The notes under the pieces were generated by a model, which worked only from the letters and a program-made list of their open reading frames with translations, was not told the origin of the DNA and ran no database searches. Positions 45,752 to 58,515 of a stretch of DNA of 64,000 nt are shown here, one piece after another; positions within the stretch are counted from its first letter, which is position 1, and each line of letters begins with the position of its first letter. This DNA is from Sistotremastrum niveocremeum HHB9708 (taxonomy: Eukaryota > Basidiomycota > Agaricomycetes > Sistotremastrales > Sistotremastraceae): positions 1 to 64,000 of the forward strand of contig KV419402.1 of the NCBI GenBank assembly GCA_001630475.1, read 5' to 3'. The position numbers and the translations under genes are program-made.

Positions 45752-48714
45752 ATGTCCTCCAACGACTCTGTTGAGTAAGAAGAACATCTACTCGTCCACT
45801 TTCAAGAGAGTCTAACGAACTGTTGATGCAGATCCTCCGAACACGCACGCCAATGGCAAGACGTGCGCACAGCTCTGAATAGCATAGAGAGTGACCTGCA
45901 GATGCCGAGTTCGGAATCTGAGACAACTCCGTATTCACTTCTAGCTGCGTCGCGGCTTACATCGAACTCGATGGACGCAGTGGGTAGAGCTACTGGACAA
46001 GATATTGATGAATGGTATGGCCTCTATTGATCATATAATCTCGCCTCCTCACTTGCTGAATTTGGGGAAGGATTTTGCGGAACGAACGATGGCTCAGATC
46101 TCCGAACGGTTTACACTGGTCTTTCGGTCTCGTGAAGATGCAAGATTTACCGACGATTTTCTACAACACGTCAGAGGATTCTTCGGCGATTACAATCACG
46201 AGGCCGAACTCAATGATCGGTTTCAACTTTCTGGATTTGAAGCGTGCAAGCCAAATCCGCTTGCAATCCTCCCTCCCTGATTTTGTGATGAGCTTCCATC
46301 ACATCACGCAGGGGGTCCTGAAAGGACTTGATTGGCAAAACGTTTTTATTGCTGGAGGCATCGTTCTCGGGACTCTCTTGTCGCCTCCTAGTCTGTCAAC
46401 GTCGCAAACTACCTCCGAGTTCACGAAATCCGATATCGACCTGTATATACACGGCCTGGGTCCGGCCGCGGCTTGCGAAAAAATCCGCGAGGTATACGAA
46501 ATTGTCCGATCAAATCTTCCCTTGGATGCGTCGATCCTTGTGGTACGGAACTCCAAAACAATCACCTTCTTCTCCAAGTATCCCATCAGGCGGATTCAAA
46601 TCGTCTTGAAGCTAGTCGAAAACCCAAGAGATGTCTTGTTGAACTTCGATCTTGACATATGTGCGATTGGGTTCGATGGAGTGGAGGTGTATATGCTTCC
46701 CCGAGCAGCCCGAGCCCTTGAAAGTAAGTATCCACTGAGCCCTGTTCTAGTCAAGTGCTCAGAAATCTGATTCAGCGGGATACAATGTTTTTACAATGGA
46801 CCTCATTGATGGACACTTTCTAAGGATGAACATGAGTATATACCTGCCCCACCTGAGTATCCACTCATGAGTATTTCAGAGGAGATTCTGGCCAGCCATA
46901 CCCACTCACTTCCCAAAAGACGGGTACCTACCTGAGTAATACCTGAGTAAAATAGCCTTTTTACCCAGGTACCCCAGGTATGGATACCTGTTTTTGACAG
47001 TTTTTCTGGGAAAGCCAATACTCGGGACCTGTAAAAAATGAAAAAGGCAGGTACCTACTCAGGTTTATCCATGGGTACCAATTTTTTTGCTATACTCGTG
47101 TTCATCCTTAACACTTTCTAGGAGACCGTCGTGCGAGTCAGCAAGATAGGTGCGCTTTATCTTTGACTCATTGTGTATCACTCAATGACAGCGATTTACA
47201 GGGTCTTCAAATATGCAAACAGAGTCAGTGTCCAATTTTTCTCTTAGTCAAATCTTTGGCGAGCGCTCAGTGTTCCAAAGGGATACGGCATCCGTATCAT
47301 TCCTTCTTACGTCAATGCTGTTGGCAACTATGAGTCGGCCGGAGTCCTCACCACAGAATCCTCTCCATTCGGCTTGCCCGATCTGGACACTATATCGCGG
47401 TCGTCAAGACAATGGGTTTCCCGACTTATTGACAGATACGTCAAATGGGGCCACACAACCACCCCCACGATCGTACCAAGTTCAATCTCCCCACAGATTC
47501 GAGCGTCTTGGTTACAAGAGGCTAGACCTGTCTTCACGCACGCAATGTTAGAAAGCCGCAACCAAAGCAATCCCGATTCTTTTAATCCCCGCAGTTGTCT
47601 TAGTAGCTTTGCGCTATTGATGCGACATGTTGCGCTTTGGGAGCGCAGCGTGAAGGGCCATATAAGGTACAGTTATTGACTTGATTGATTGAAGGGATAT
47701 TATTGATCAGCGGCAAGATTGCAAGAAGATATTTGGGCATCACAAGTCTATTCAGATTTGACCGTGGACGGATACTCCTACTATGATACTCCAAAGTAAG
47801 TCCGAGTGATATCTGTATATGTTTCACCACGAGCTTGATTCCATTACCTTAGGTATCCATGGGATGAAAACTTCACCTTGGAGGGATTTGCTGCACATAT
47901 TGACACATACAACACGGCTTTATCAAATGCCATGCTCCAAGATACCGCCCGCGGTGAAATTCCAACATCCCAAGGTCTGTCTCATTTCGACGCGGGAGAC
48001 CGTTCTCTTAATACGATTGCGTGCAGCGGCATTTGATCTTCTTGCCAAAATGGGTGTTCGCATGACCTATGCCAGCGATGTCAGCCAGATCCTCGATCCA
48101 GCTCACGATATCGTTGTCCCCATTTTTCTATCTGAAGGATGTGTTCGACTAATCAACCAAACTATTCGAGAAGCTCTGTTCAAAGCTGGGGTTCGTCATC
48201 CAAAGATGCCGCTGCGTGTCATCAACAGTGTCAACGTTAAGGAAAAAAATCGTAGAGACAACACCAATGCAATGGCTGAAGCTAGAGTGGCTCAGGCGAT
48301 TGTCCCCGTTGTTTGGACCTTGGACAACATCTTTATGTGGCAGAAAGTCGACCGCAGAATGGATGAGTTAGTACAATGCATTCCAACTATTTCCGGACTG
48401 ATACTGAGTGAGAATACAGGATTTTTGAGCTCCTTTGGGCCAATTATCGGTCCCTGCAACGCTCATTCATGAATTGTGACATTGGGGTATCGTTCCAAGA
48501 ACGGCTCCTTGGTATCATTGAACAGCCAGGAACCTCGAAAGCACGACCGAATGAACTTGACGCTTTTGTCAAGTGGGTAAACACCTGCCCTCTTCCTGAA
48601 AGAGGGACTTACGGCGCTATGGGTCATGGATGGAGCCACGATACTGATTCCGACAGAGAAGGATCTGATGATGAGTTTGGATCTCTGGCTAATTGGGAAG
48701 AGGACGATGAGTGA
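45752..48714 (+). CDS. Nucleotidyltransferase-fold-like protein, exon carries a MITE
   Basis: Exons 45752-45774, 45832-46014, 46071-46723, 46776-46820 plus 47119 onward, and several more to 48714 give about 800 residues. The region near 46330-46700 has a nucleotidyltransferase-like signature: FIAGGIVLGTLL, then SDIDLYIHGLGP (Gly-Gly followed by Asp-x-Asp), and further on VLLNFDLDICAIGFDG with candidate third acidic residues. Then come TMDLIDGHFLGDRRASQQ, KGYGIRIIPSYVNAVG and, in the second half, AFDLLAKMGVRMTYASDV and MWQKVDRRMDE. The C-terminus is very acidic. Such proteins recur in Agaricomycetes; substrate and role are unknown, and whether the site is active cannot be told. The 290-bp MITE at 46821-47110 splits an exon, with the frame open across the empty site. 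Confidence 0.6.
46821..47110. mobile_element. 290-bp hAT-like MITE in a coding exon
   Basis: The ends TAAGGATGAACATGAGTATA and (reverse-complemented) TAAGGATGAACACGAGTATA form a TIR with one mismatch, flanked by the perfect 8-bp duplication ACACTTTC (46813-46820 and 47111-47118). The inside has repeated GGTACC and ACCTGAGTA motifs and no coding capacity. Eight-base duplication indicates the hAT superfamily. The TIR resembles the 830-bp element only in its first five bases. Confidence 0.92.
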
Positions 48715-49200
48715 TGTACATCGTGTTGATACAACGCAAATTTATATTGTCAGGTTGAATATACCGAGCTTGCACGCATACCAAGTACCCCTCTCCCAAT
48801 TTGGCATCCATAATCAAGATTGCTGAGAATGTCCGGAAGGGTTCGAAGTTGTTTGGCATCCGTGTCGTCGCTCACTGGAAATGCCAAACTCGAATGATGC
48901 TGGTGTGCTCAGGAGGGCATGGCAATTTCGTAGTACTGTACTGGTGTCCGTGGGGCCTCGTGGTTTGCCACCGCGATTTTACGTGAATTAGGCCTTCGCA
49001 GGAGACTCTGAATATACATCCAATGAGAAGGCAACTTGAATGTGCCCGCTGGCGTGTTCTCTGTGCGCGTTTCGATGAACATGAACATTGACGTCACGCG
49101 AATTAATGGCTGAGACAAGCAACCAACCGAGCATCGGTGAGGAGATGAAAGTGAGGATTGAATATCTTCATATGACGTAATCCTGGCTCAAAATACAATC

Positions 49201-49800
49201 CTATGCAATGCAACTGATTCGAATACTGTACCGATCAAAAGATAGGTTCACGAGGTGGTCATCACTATGAAGACATTGCTCAAAGGTCAATGTGACTTTC
49301 GAATCACACATAGCTGTTGGCTGGCTGGTGGATGCGCCATACACGGGTAACCGACTGTTTCTCCGGACAATGTACTTATAGCGGTCACAATCTGAGCTTG
49401 ACCGGAGATTGCGAGGAGCCGAGTCTGATTCACAATCATCATAAATTCGCTGCGGAACATCGACAACACAAGACTTACTGCTATAGCGCTCACAGTATCG
49501 CCTCTGCCAAATCTCTTGCTTCATAGTGATTGACAATCGCCAGCGGAGCAACTTGAACTGACCTAGACAATGACTGACTTCGATTTTATAATTTTTGTCC
49601 GTTCCTCGGAATATGAGAAGGTCTCCCGTTGATGCCGAAATGGCGATCCCAGCGAATGAGAGGAACACCACAGGAATCGTAGGGCATGCGACATCTCCAC
49701 ACTGCCATCCGACAACTACCGACGCTCCAAACGACTATCAGATATTGACAGCGGAATCCGCGTTTGGAGTGAACCAAGAGCTGAAATAGTTTTCACTGGA
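49201..49800 (-). pseudogene. Decayed fragment of the WD40/membrane protein family
   Basis: The minus strand reads FAGIAISASTGDLLIFRGTD, clearly akin to LDVLAISDPTGDLLICRKRR in the gene at 9609-11031, followed by a matching KNYKIEVSHC segment. Upstream similarity to that gene is only regained in other frames, so the fragment holds frame-disrupting indels. No propeller blades with intact frame were seen. A dead duplicate of a host gene. Confidence 0.55.
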
Positions 49801-50520
49801 ATTGGCATGCGGATTAATAAGCATGCCGGGCTGACATTGGTTTCCCAGTCAGGATCCTGCAGACTGTGATGCAGTTGCGACACCTAGAAGCTCCCATTGA
49901 GGTGAATGAGGAGATTCAGAGTGTGGTCAATACTGAGGAATATGACTTCCAGACGCTTGGTAGGTCTGACTTCACCAAAAGATTTATCCGGGCTCTGGAA
50001 AGGGTTTTCTGACCACTTCCTCGACGAAACCTGAGCGATGAACTTGACACAGTTTTGTCTAAGTCCTCCGGTACTATTTCACGATACGTCATAGATTTTG
50101 AGCTGCGAGGGGTGTTCGGAGATGGCAATACCGTCCGTCCGGTGGAGTGATCCTGAGGGGGAAGCTAGACAGAGTCGAGGGCATACGAAGCTCAATCTCT
50201 GCGTTTGATCCAGAGCAACACGAGAAATCCTTTGGACGTGAATGGCGCCTGAGAATGCGAGAACGAGCAACGCCAAGGTTCTATTTTCGGTATACCGGAG
50301 ATAACCGAAACCCAAATGACGTGTCGCACCAGTAATTCGGCCTATCTGTTCATCACGCCTTCGTGAATCCCGCCGTGCAGTAGGTTCCACAATCGACGAC
50401 AGTGCGAGCTTGCTGTACTACAACCCAAGTTTTCGGTTCTCCATAGAACATCTTGCTACAAAATGGTTCGCTTACGCTCTCATCCGCAAACTCAATTCAC
50501 CTCGTCCAATCCTACATCCC
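49801..50520. other. Intergenic, no supported gene
   Basis: Only short frames on both strands. The right part presumably carries the promoter of the gene at 50521. Confidence 0.4.
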
Positions 50521-52771
50521 ATGGACTCTGTCAGTGCTGAATCCATAGGCTTGTGGTCAGTAGATTGAACGGCGACACGGACATCTCAATAACTTAACGG
50601 TTTCACAGGAGCATCATACTGGTTCCCGGACGCAGCAAAAACGTAGAAGTCGAACAAGACCTGTACCTTCACATCACCAACGCATCGTTGGGACCCGGTT
50701 GTCTTCGTTCCACTGAGTTGACTTTTCTCGGAGTGGAACATATAGATCTGCAGACTCTCGTCCCTCACGACACCGGGTTTGCCGCCGATACTACACGTGT
50801 TTACGTCTGTGGGCTATCGAGCACTGTGAGTCAGAATAGACGTTACCTCTCGATCTGGCTGAGAACTTGAACCCACAGAGCGCCCAGACTCCATTGAGAC
50901 TAGTGTTGTCACCTAATGATCAGGTGACATTATCGGCACATGGGCCAAAGTATCTTGATCACACTTTTGCAATCCCCCATCTGATTGCTTGGCAGTACGC
51001 TTTATGTAGCTGGATACTATTCACAAGCTCTACATGGTAGCAATGAGGAAACAGCGTTGGTGCAAATCAGTGTCAATTTGAAAGCGCTCACTAACATTGC
51101 TACAAGTTTGCCAGACACCTCTAGTGTTCCTTCTCGATCTGACCCACCTGAAAAACCTGTAGAAGATCCAGCCCCTGCCATCCACGTCCATGAAAATTCA
51201 GGAATAGGAACGCTTCCAAAGAACCCATTGTCACCTTCGATGTCCACACCCATCCCTGCTCGTGTGCCCGACATTTCCCAGGCAGCAGTTCCGACATCGA
51301 GAATTTCAGATGACGAACGCTTGAATCGCTATCATCGGTTACTAGAAGCGACATACGCCACGGGCTCCGCTCATCTGGAGTAAGATTTATCCCCAATAGA
51401 CCAACGATGTTATCTGACTTAATTCGTACACAGGACTGTGCACGAAGAACACGAAGTGATGCGAAATCTACTCGCAGATATTCCGACGCGAAATTTATAC
51501 CATAACGATCAGAGCCCTTCTCAACAGATCTCAGACAAGGATCGTCTAGATCGTTTGTCTGATCTCCGTCGCACAGAGCTGCGCTCTGAATTGCATATAC
51601 CGGATCCACCATTCTCGACCACGACTCCCAATTTACTTGAGGGTGGGATTAACGCTGAGGTATCTCTTGCGCCTCTCGGATTTGCCAGAATCTCCAGCCA
51701 TGGATCTCCAGCACCCCGAGACTCCCAAAGCAATAATGAGCGTCGCACTTCTCAAATTGATTCCCTAACCATTGCCAAGCTCTCCTCTGTGGTAAAATCG
51801 GCACAGCAACTAGTACCATCGAATCTGCCACACGTATCCCAACACGCACAGGAAATGGATTGGGAAACGAATGCTGGCATGTCTCGTGCTCTTGATCGTC
51901 ACCCCACCACAAGATATCTCTCCGGTTCCTTGACAGTCAACGATGGAGACCCTGCGAGAACTACTCCCGCTATGAAAGATAATCTGACTCTTTTGCCTGC
52001 TTTTCAGGCCACCAAGCTAGCATCTACTCCCTCTCCGCCTCGGATGCCAGTCCAAAACCCGCGAACTGATGCCCGTGAAATAGTCGATACGCCAACCCTC
52101 GGCAGCTCGCCAGCAAACTCCGCACTCTCGGTGCATCCATCGTAAGCCGATTACGTCCATCGTCCGTTTCAATCCGTATCAATGATATCCCGGCGCGTTT
52201 TATAGCACTCGTCCGGTTGAAGAGCAACCCACCAACCAGACCCATTTGACCCCTACCAACGAGGGCAATGTACTAGACAATGTCGGCTTGCGAAGTACAA
52301 ACGAGCTTCACAGTCCAGTCTTGATAGAGGATGAACAGAGTGAATCAATGAGAGCTAATCTCAGACCGGATAGTGTGACGGGAAATGTTTATCCTTTCAC
52401 GTTTCGCAAACCATATTTACTGGAACGTACGTCATCTTCTAGGCTCAGCTCTTAAGAAAACTCTAAGCATAGCAAACAGCTAAGCTTATTGCGCGTCGAT
52501 CGGGCACACAAGGCACCCAGTATACGTCTGCAACCGACTTACACCTTTTGGAATATCTGAATCTAGGTAAATTAGTCCGACAAGGTACCTATATCCGTGG
52601 CAAACTCTGATCACATACGTAGAAACTGGCTCAAGAAAACGTCGAGGATCTCTCAATTCTTTGGTCCCCTTTAAACGGAGACGGCTTGAGGACGGTACTG
52701 CGGTTCTGGAGCGGGTATCAACACGACTTCCAATTATCACTACTCCCAAGCCACAGGAAGGAGGCTTATGA
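50521..52771 (+). CDS. Nucleoplasmin-like-domain protein without prolyl isomerase domain
   Basis: Exon 1 (MDSVSAESIGLW) joins through a GTCAGT..CAG intron to SIILVPGRSKNVEVEQDLYL followed by HITNASLGPG, then LRLVLSPNDQVTLSAHGP and, after an intron at about 50954-50994, NTLYVAGYYSQ. This order matches the N-terminal nucleoplasmin-like domain of fungal FKBP39/Fpr3/Fpr4 histone chaperones (LRITNAALG, then NxVYLTGNY). In those proteins an acidic region and an FKBP isomerase domain follow. Here the rest is a long Ser/Pro/Thr-rich disordered region ending in a basic nuclear-localisation-like cluster (SRKRRGS, FKRRRLEDG) and a stop at 52771; no FKBP domain is present. A nuclear chaperone-like role in histone binding is inference. 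Intron positions near 51380-51434 and 52145-52205 look good. Confidence 0.6.
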
Positions 52772-53975
52772 TATCAACTAATCTAGTGATTGTATACGTA
52801 ATGGATGCGTAGCGTCGAATATGATTCTTGATGTCCATGCTCAGTGTTTCTGAATCTCATGTATCGCTGGCATCTCTGAAGTGTGACTTGTTGAATGACC
52901 AAACGCACCTCGAAGCCGAACTCCCAAGTTAAAGCGAGGGTACACGCTCAGTGATGGCACGGGCGCCTATTCTGTACGTCATCACCTTCATTCTCGCCAT
53001 CTGCTGTACGATCCCGACTGGAGCCTCCATCATCGTTTCCACTAATCTTGTACATTTTGACCAGCCCTCAACTTCGCCGACATTACTCTGGAACAGTGTG
53101 ATCGCCTTGTGTTGACGGAAAAAAAAATCAACGTGCCGACGAAGCCGAAGGCGGCCTCGGTGAAAACGCGCCTGTACAACGAGGCAGGTTCTTAGGAAAT
53201 ATGAGAGAAGTCGAGGACGAAGCTGAGAGCTCTCAACGGGTCTCAGGAATTGGAAGGGAGTACGGAATGAGGCAGAGGCAGAGGAATATGGCATGACACA
53301 TGACGTCGTACATGTACCCTCGGACGTGTCTTGAGTTTCGGTTTTGATTTTATATATCAGACTAATTATCTAACTATGCCTCATTGTATCCCCTCTTTTT
53401 ATTCTAACACTATGTCCGCCTTACCGTTCACACTATACCTCGTTCCTCGCCCGATTGCTCCCCTTCACGTTCCTCGCCTGACCGATCTCGTTCCCTTCCC
53501 TTTCGGCTCTATCTAGTCTCATCCCTCTCGACAAAGAATCATTAATTCGAAGGAAGGACGTAGTAGATGGGAATCAACTAGCAAAATGAACGCACAGGAT
53601 GTTTGTATCCTTCGCTTGTTCACCGTGGCCATGAATTCGGGACACGGCAACTTCCGACCTTGCACTCGCGCAGCAACCGAGTGCTTGGTCTCCTTGCAGC
53701 GGAAACTCCGAGGACACGGCTCATGATAGAACTTGTGCCTTTAAATGTTACAACATTCGAACGATGATTGAGTCATTTTGTACGCCCGATGGATTTCCAT
53801 TCCGCCATAACTACTGGTGTCCAACCAACCGCGAAACGCTTCATATATCGGCAAAGCACATCTGGGGCTCACTCTCAAGATCATTTCAAGTCTACTCTAT
53901 TCCCGAAAAATCTGTAAGGATCTAGGAGTGTCTTGAGGGTGCTGATCCCCCATCCCCTGACTGAACCCTTTCAGC
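52772..53975. other. Mostly intergenic; one small signal-peptide-like ORF
   Basis: ATG 52954 opens a 53-residue frame (stop 53113-53115) starting MARAPILYVITFILAICCTI, which resembles a secretion signal, with a short remainder ending SVIALC. It could be the first exon of a longer gene or chance. No other feature was recognised. Confidence 0.3.
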
Positions 53976-55144
53976 GATGAATTAAGTGGTGCCGTCCTAG
54001 ATCCCAACGTGCAGGGCCCTACCATTTTGCCTGCGAACACCCATACGAACACCCAGAAACGCGCGCTCTCCCTTCCACCGGACGAAGCCGTTCTGAATGT
54101 CAAGAAGTTGCGCAGGGACTTCTCTCAAGAACCCGCTGCCCTAGTACAGGTCTGAAGTCCAAGGACCTTTTCGCCTTTCGATACTGATGAAGGCTATGTT
54201 TAGCCTCGACCGGTGCTAGTCCATCTGACTGCCTTGGATGACATGCACTTCTCCTGCAATTTCACGGGGTATCATTATAATTTTTATGAATCTATGATTC
54301 GATTCTGATATCCCACCACAGCGAGGTGACTCAAAATCGGAGCCACATCTCGATTGCGCTTTCCACACAGGATATGACATCATTGTGCGTTCTTCGCTCG
54401 ACATTTATCAAGCCTAATCCTGTAATTCTCTCTTTAGAGTAGCGAAGATCAAAGAATGGTACTCAAGTGAAAACACCATCGCGCCCCCCGGCTCTTCCTC
54501 GGACCATATCGTCTTCAATGTTTCGGGGACCCAGCCAAACGTAACTTTCAGTTTACCGTCACCAGATCACGATAAAGAGGTGATCAAACTTCCAAACGCG
54601 CGGAATAAGGTCTCTGAGGTTTGACCCATGCTTTTTGCCTGCCGTCAGAGCTTACAATCTTGCTTTTAAGCAGGTCTCTGATGGTGATCGATCAGGCGCA
54701 TCAGCTCTCGTTGATACCTCCCCGCGAGGCCCTCGCCCGAAAGCACCTCATCTCCCGATTTCTCGACCACAAGCCACGCACCGGCTTCGACAGTTTCAAG
54801 GAATTTTTTATCGCATTTGGAACGAGGCTCCTTCTTTGGCATCGGCGGATATTGCCTCAAAGAATCTGGAAAGTTTGGCGCCACAAAGCGTGATGGATGC
54901 CAAGACTAAGGCAGGAGATATCTACCAATTGACCTACTCAGCTTCCAAACCTCCTATCTTCTGGATTGTCGATGGTTCCGACCCTGCTTGGATACGAGTT
55001 GAAGCGGGACATCCCCATCCAGTTCAACTCCAATACGTACTATCAGTCAGAAAGGAGCCGCATGGACCCTCTTGGGTTAAGAAAGACACTTGGCGCAGGT
55101 CCGTAGACATCCAATCGACTCTTGCCTCATCTGATCAATCGTAA
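53976..55144 (+). CDS. Unrecognised multi-exon gene, 5' end unclear
   Basis: In-frame exon candidates are SDELSGAVLDPNVQGPTILP and onward (53976-54150), LTALDDMHFSCNFTGYHYNF (about 54220-54300), VAKIKEWYSSENTIAPPGSS with HIVFNVSGTQPNVTFSLPSP (about 54440-54620), and a last exon from about 54675 containing SGASALVDTSPRGPRPKAPH, PPIFWIVDGSDPAWIRVEAG and LQYVLSVRKEPHGPSWVKKD to a stop at 55144. The first exon has a basic LNVKKLRRDF patch. I do not recognise the family, and no start codon was fixed. A degraded gene is also possible. Confidence 0.4.
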
Positions 55145-57682
55145 AACAGAACTAGGAAGTTGAAACAGGATGCGACGTTTGATGAAGATGCTGGTGTGGA
55201 AGTTGATCTCAATGTCAAATAGTGAATTCCGTCGTGACGTACAGTAGTAATCGTAGTGTCTACATCGTCGATTTCCAGATAGCTCGGCTTGACCGCGGAA
55301 TCAGAATGAAACTGGGTGATGGTGCGCAAACAAATGTGTTCCAAGATTCTGCGTCTTTCCGTGCTTGTCTCTCCCAGTTGCAAATCTGGTTGGTTTGACC
55401 AATCGTAGCTTGGGTGCATTATGCATTGGTGGGGGAACCCGAGAAACCGTCCCCATCTCAAACAAAGTCTTGAACGCCTGCAAATGTGATCTCACCGGAT
55501 TGAGGTGTTACCGACATGGAATAGCGTATTGTGTGCGGAGCTGCATTGCAGCTTGAATGGAGAGCAGCTGCGTAACTTCTAAAAAGCAGCGTAAGTGATG
55601 AGCTGCATTGCCAGTTCCCTAAAGTCTGCGACCGATATCTGCCTCAGATTGTCGCAACGGTTTCATATACTGACTCGTATGATAAACTTCTCTGCGTATA
55701 TCAGCTATGCACATGTCTAGGTCATTCTTCGACTGCAACTGGCCAACTTGCCGTTCCCAGCAATGCCAAACCCCAAGATACGGCCTGCTTGATGGTTGGC
55801 CCCGGTAACTCGGTCAAGGTGTTTCGGCTGAGGTATATAGTTCAGGCATATGCTCGTATGTCCTCCATAGCAAGTATCACTCTTACGATTGCCCTTGGGT
55901 TCATCTTACATGGAGCGTAAACCCGTCACTCCTACACCGGAAAGCGTTGGACGCGAGGTATTACGTCATCACTGTCCCTCATTGGGTAGAAGTCTCACCG
56001 ACAACTAGATTGTATCCCTCTCTCAGGCTGTAATCGACATCCTTTTGGAGACACCATTTCTCCAAGGACCACTGGTCTTTCAAACGCCACCGACTCAGGG
56101 CGGCAAGTTCATCCCCCGACCAGTCGTCGATTCGGTGAATTCGGGTAACTGCCCCCTCCATCCGGAGTCGCTCGAGAATGTACCAATCCTTGAATACGAA
56201 CGAATCCTCGTAATGTCAGCACGTGAGGTGGAAGATTTGATCTCCCTCTTTCCGTGGCAATCGGAGTTGAAGGAGATATCGAGAGTGATTCACAATCAGT
56301 GGAATGAAATCGATAAACTTAAAGAAAAGGAATGGGATAGGCAGAAAGCTAATCAGGTCGTACCTCTGTATGTGAGCGATATGCCTGCCGCGACTACAGG
56401 ACTCACTCTGGGAGCTGGAGGTTCTCCGCGCTCGACCTGCAAAGCGTGTATTCCGTAGTATCTTGATTACAATATCTTCCTCAAAAAATGAGATCACATG
56501 TCATCGATCTAGAACCGTGCGCACAGACAATGTCCAGAGAGCAACCCGTGTCAGTCCTCCCGAATCTCCCGAGTCGCACTCAAGAGAGATTAGGATTTCG
56601 ACTGATCTCAGCTATCCCATGCAGATTATCGCCCGTGCACGATCGGCATCGTAAAACTGAGTCAACCGACGATTCTGTGAGATGTCGAGAGAAATCTTGA
56701 GGCCGTGTGACATCATATGAGAGAACCAGGACTTGGTGCGTGCGGTGCCAGAACAAGACATCTAGAATCAAAGAGGCTCGAGTCTTTGCCTAGTCGTCGC
56801 ACAAGATGTGATGAGAATACCGAATACCGTACTGTCGAGATGGTCAAATCCTTGAATGCTAAAATATTGCATGTTCAGAATATCGGATTGGCGGATTGGC
56901 GAAAAGTTAGATGGGCGGATTACGGGAATGTGAAACTGGATGAGATGCTATACTGTTGAAATGATGACGACGAAATTCTGGCTCACCGAACTCATGCAAG
57001 GAATTATAACGTGTGATTATCCTCTGCCATTCTCATCTCATCAGTAACGCTGAGGATCCTTCGGTCTCACCCTCCTCTGCTCAGATATTGCCTTACGATG
57101 GGCCTTCGTCGTTCACGCGTTCCACATGGTACACCGAGCCATACAAAGCCGGTATGTCCGACCTCACTCCCACACTCCGTACTCGAGCTCTTGTTGAATT
57201 GTCCCGTTCCGAGTCAGTAACACCTGCAACGATGCTAGGACGACTTTAATCAATGCTGAAGGACATTCATGATCAGTTTCATCGCTGGAATGAGTCGGAG
57301 TTGCAGGACGGTGACGACTCAGAGTGTTTTGCTTTATCCTAATTTGGACCCATGTATTGTCCATGAGTACCATGACCCCGAATGCCAATGAGTGCCGATG
57401 CATGAGTTGTAGTCACATATTCCATAGTAAAATCCAATTGCTGAGCATATTCCTCCTCCTCTCTACATGGAAGCCTGGCTCCCACAGTTGTACTAGAAAC
57501 CTCTACACTCTAAGTATTCCTCGGCGTCGTCGACGTCAAAGTCTCTGGCCGCTGAGCATTACTCGTCGTCGACGTCAAGCTCCTCTATGTCAGAATGATC
57601 GGCCTCCTCGTCATCAAGAGGGGAATCAGCCCTAAAAGAGAAGGAGTGAGTTGGATCAGCTCACCACGGCCATGATTCGAGC
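55145..57682. other. Region of short ORFs and one diverged repeat
   Basis: A 137-codon frame at 56045-56458 (METPFLQGPLVFQTPPTQGG, helical EIDKLKEKEWDRQKAN) is the longest, without recognised domain. A frame near 55720-55920 ends in a hydrophobic ASITLTIALGFILHGA. The segment 56850-57110 shares ordered blocks (ATCGGATTGGCG, AAACTGGATGAGATGCT, ATATTGCCTTAC) with 60100-60270 and is a diverged copy of that repeat family. Confidence 0.4.
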
Positions 57683-58276
57683 TCACTGGTTGCTACCCTG
57701 ACCATCCGATGAATCGGTGGAGCTTTGGGACGAAAGGCTGCTATCCCCTTCCACAGGGCTCCTAACGAACTCTTCGATCTTTCCTAATATGAACACAGAA
57801 AGCGCACTTCTAACGTTGTGAGGTCGGTTAGGGAACGCAATTTCTCGCGCGCATGCAACTATGGTGAAGGATTTGATATAGTGAAGAGGATCGTTGTAGA
57901 AGTCGTTCATGATGGCAGTCACGGCGTAAGTGTTGGCACAAAGGCTTTCTAAAGGGGTGACGTTGGCACCGTCTTCATGGTTGGCGAAGCTATGAGATGA
58001 TTAGTCGATAGAATTGAGGCCACAAAGCAAGGCATACTAGCTGATCCTCTGTCGGGCCAGTTCTCGCCCTATCGCGGACAAGTGAACGCGAAGACCATTC
58101 ACAATCTGTATATGCCCGGCCACCGTCGTTAACAAAGTTGTCACCCTAGGAGCGACCGGCCCATCGAGTCCTTGATGAACTCCATGGAAGATAGCAGCAC
58201 TCTCTGGCCGCGTAGGATAGTCTGTTGGAAGAGGGCCCTCGGGATCGAATATATACCGAGGGTCTTCCTGATACAT
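57683..58276 (-). CDS. Unrecognised 181-aa protein
   Basis: Exons 58276-58038 and 57989-57683 join through a 48-bp GTATGC..TAG intron. The product starts MYQEDPRYIFDPEGPLPTDY, has helical segments (RVTTLLTTVAGHIQIVNGLR and VRSALSVFILGKIEEFV) and a Ser/Asp-rich tail. No signal or membrane segment. It is transcribed away from the gene at 58516, with only 239 bp between the two ATGs, so they may share a promoter region. Family not recognised. Confidence 0.6.
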
Positions 58277-58515
58277 GTTGAGATTGTGATATGGGAGAGA
58301 ATGCGGATGGAGTTTGGATGGGTGCAGATAAAGCTTTATAGTGAAAGATGCGGAGCTTGCATGTATTGTGTGCTTTGTTCTTAGTTCACGCTCGGAGCCA
58401 TCGGAATCGGATAAAGATGAAGTAAGCGCCATCAAATGCCGAGCACCGAAAGGAGTTTTCCTTCCGGGACCCACACCTGTCCTACACCTGTCCTACACCT
58501 ACGTCCCTCCTTACA

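Noticed and set aside
46071-46280. Frame ending in KPNPLAILPP as the true exon of the nucleotidyltransferase-like gene, implying a frameshift
   Set aside because: With the donor at 46015 and acceptor at 46070 the phase fits the other frame, which stays open into the conserved region.
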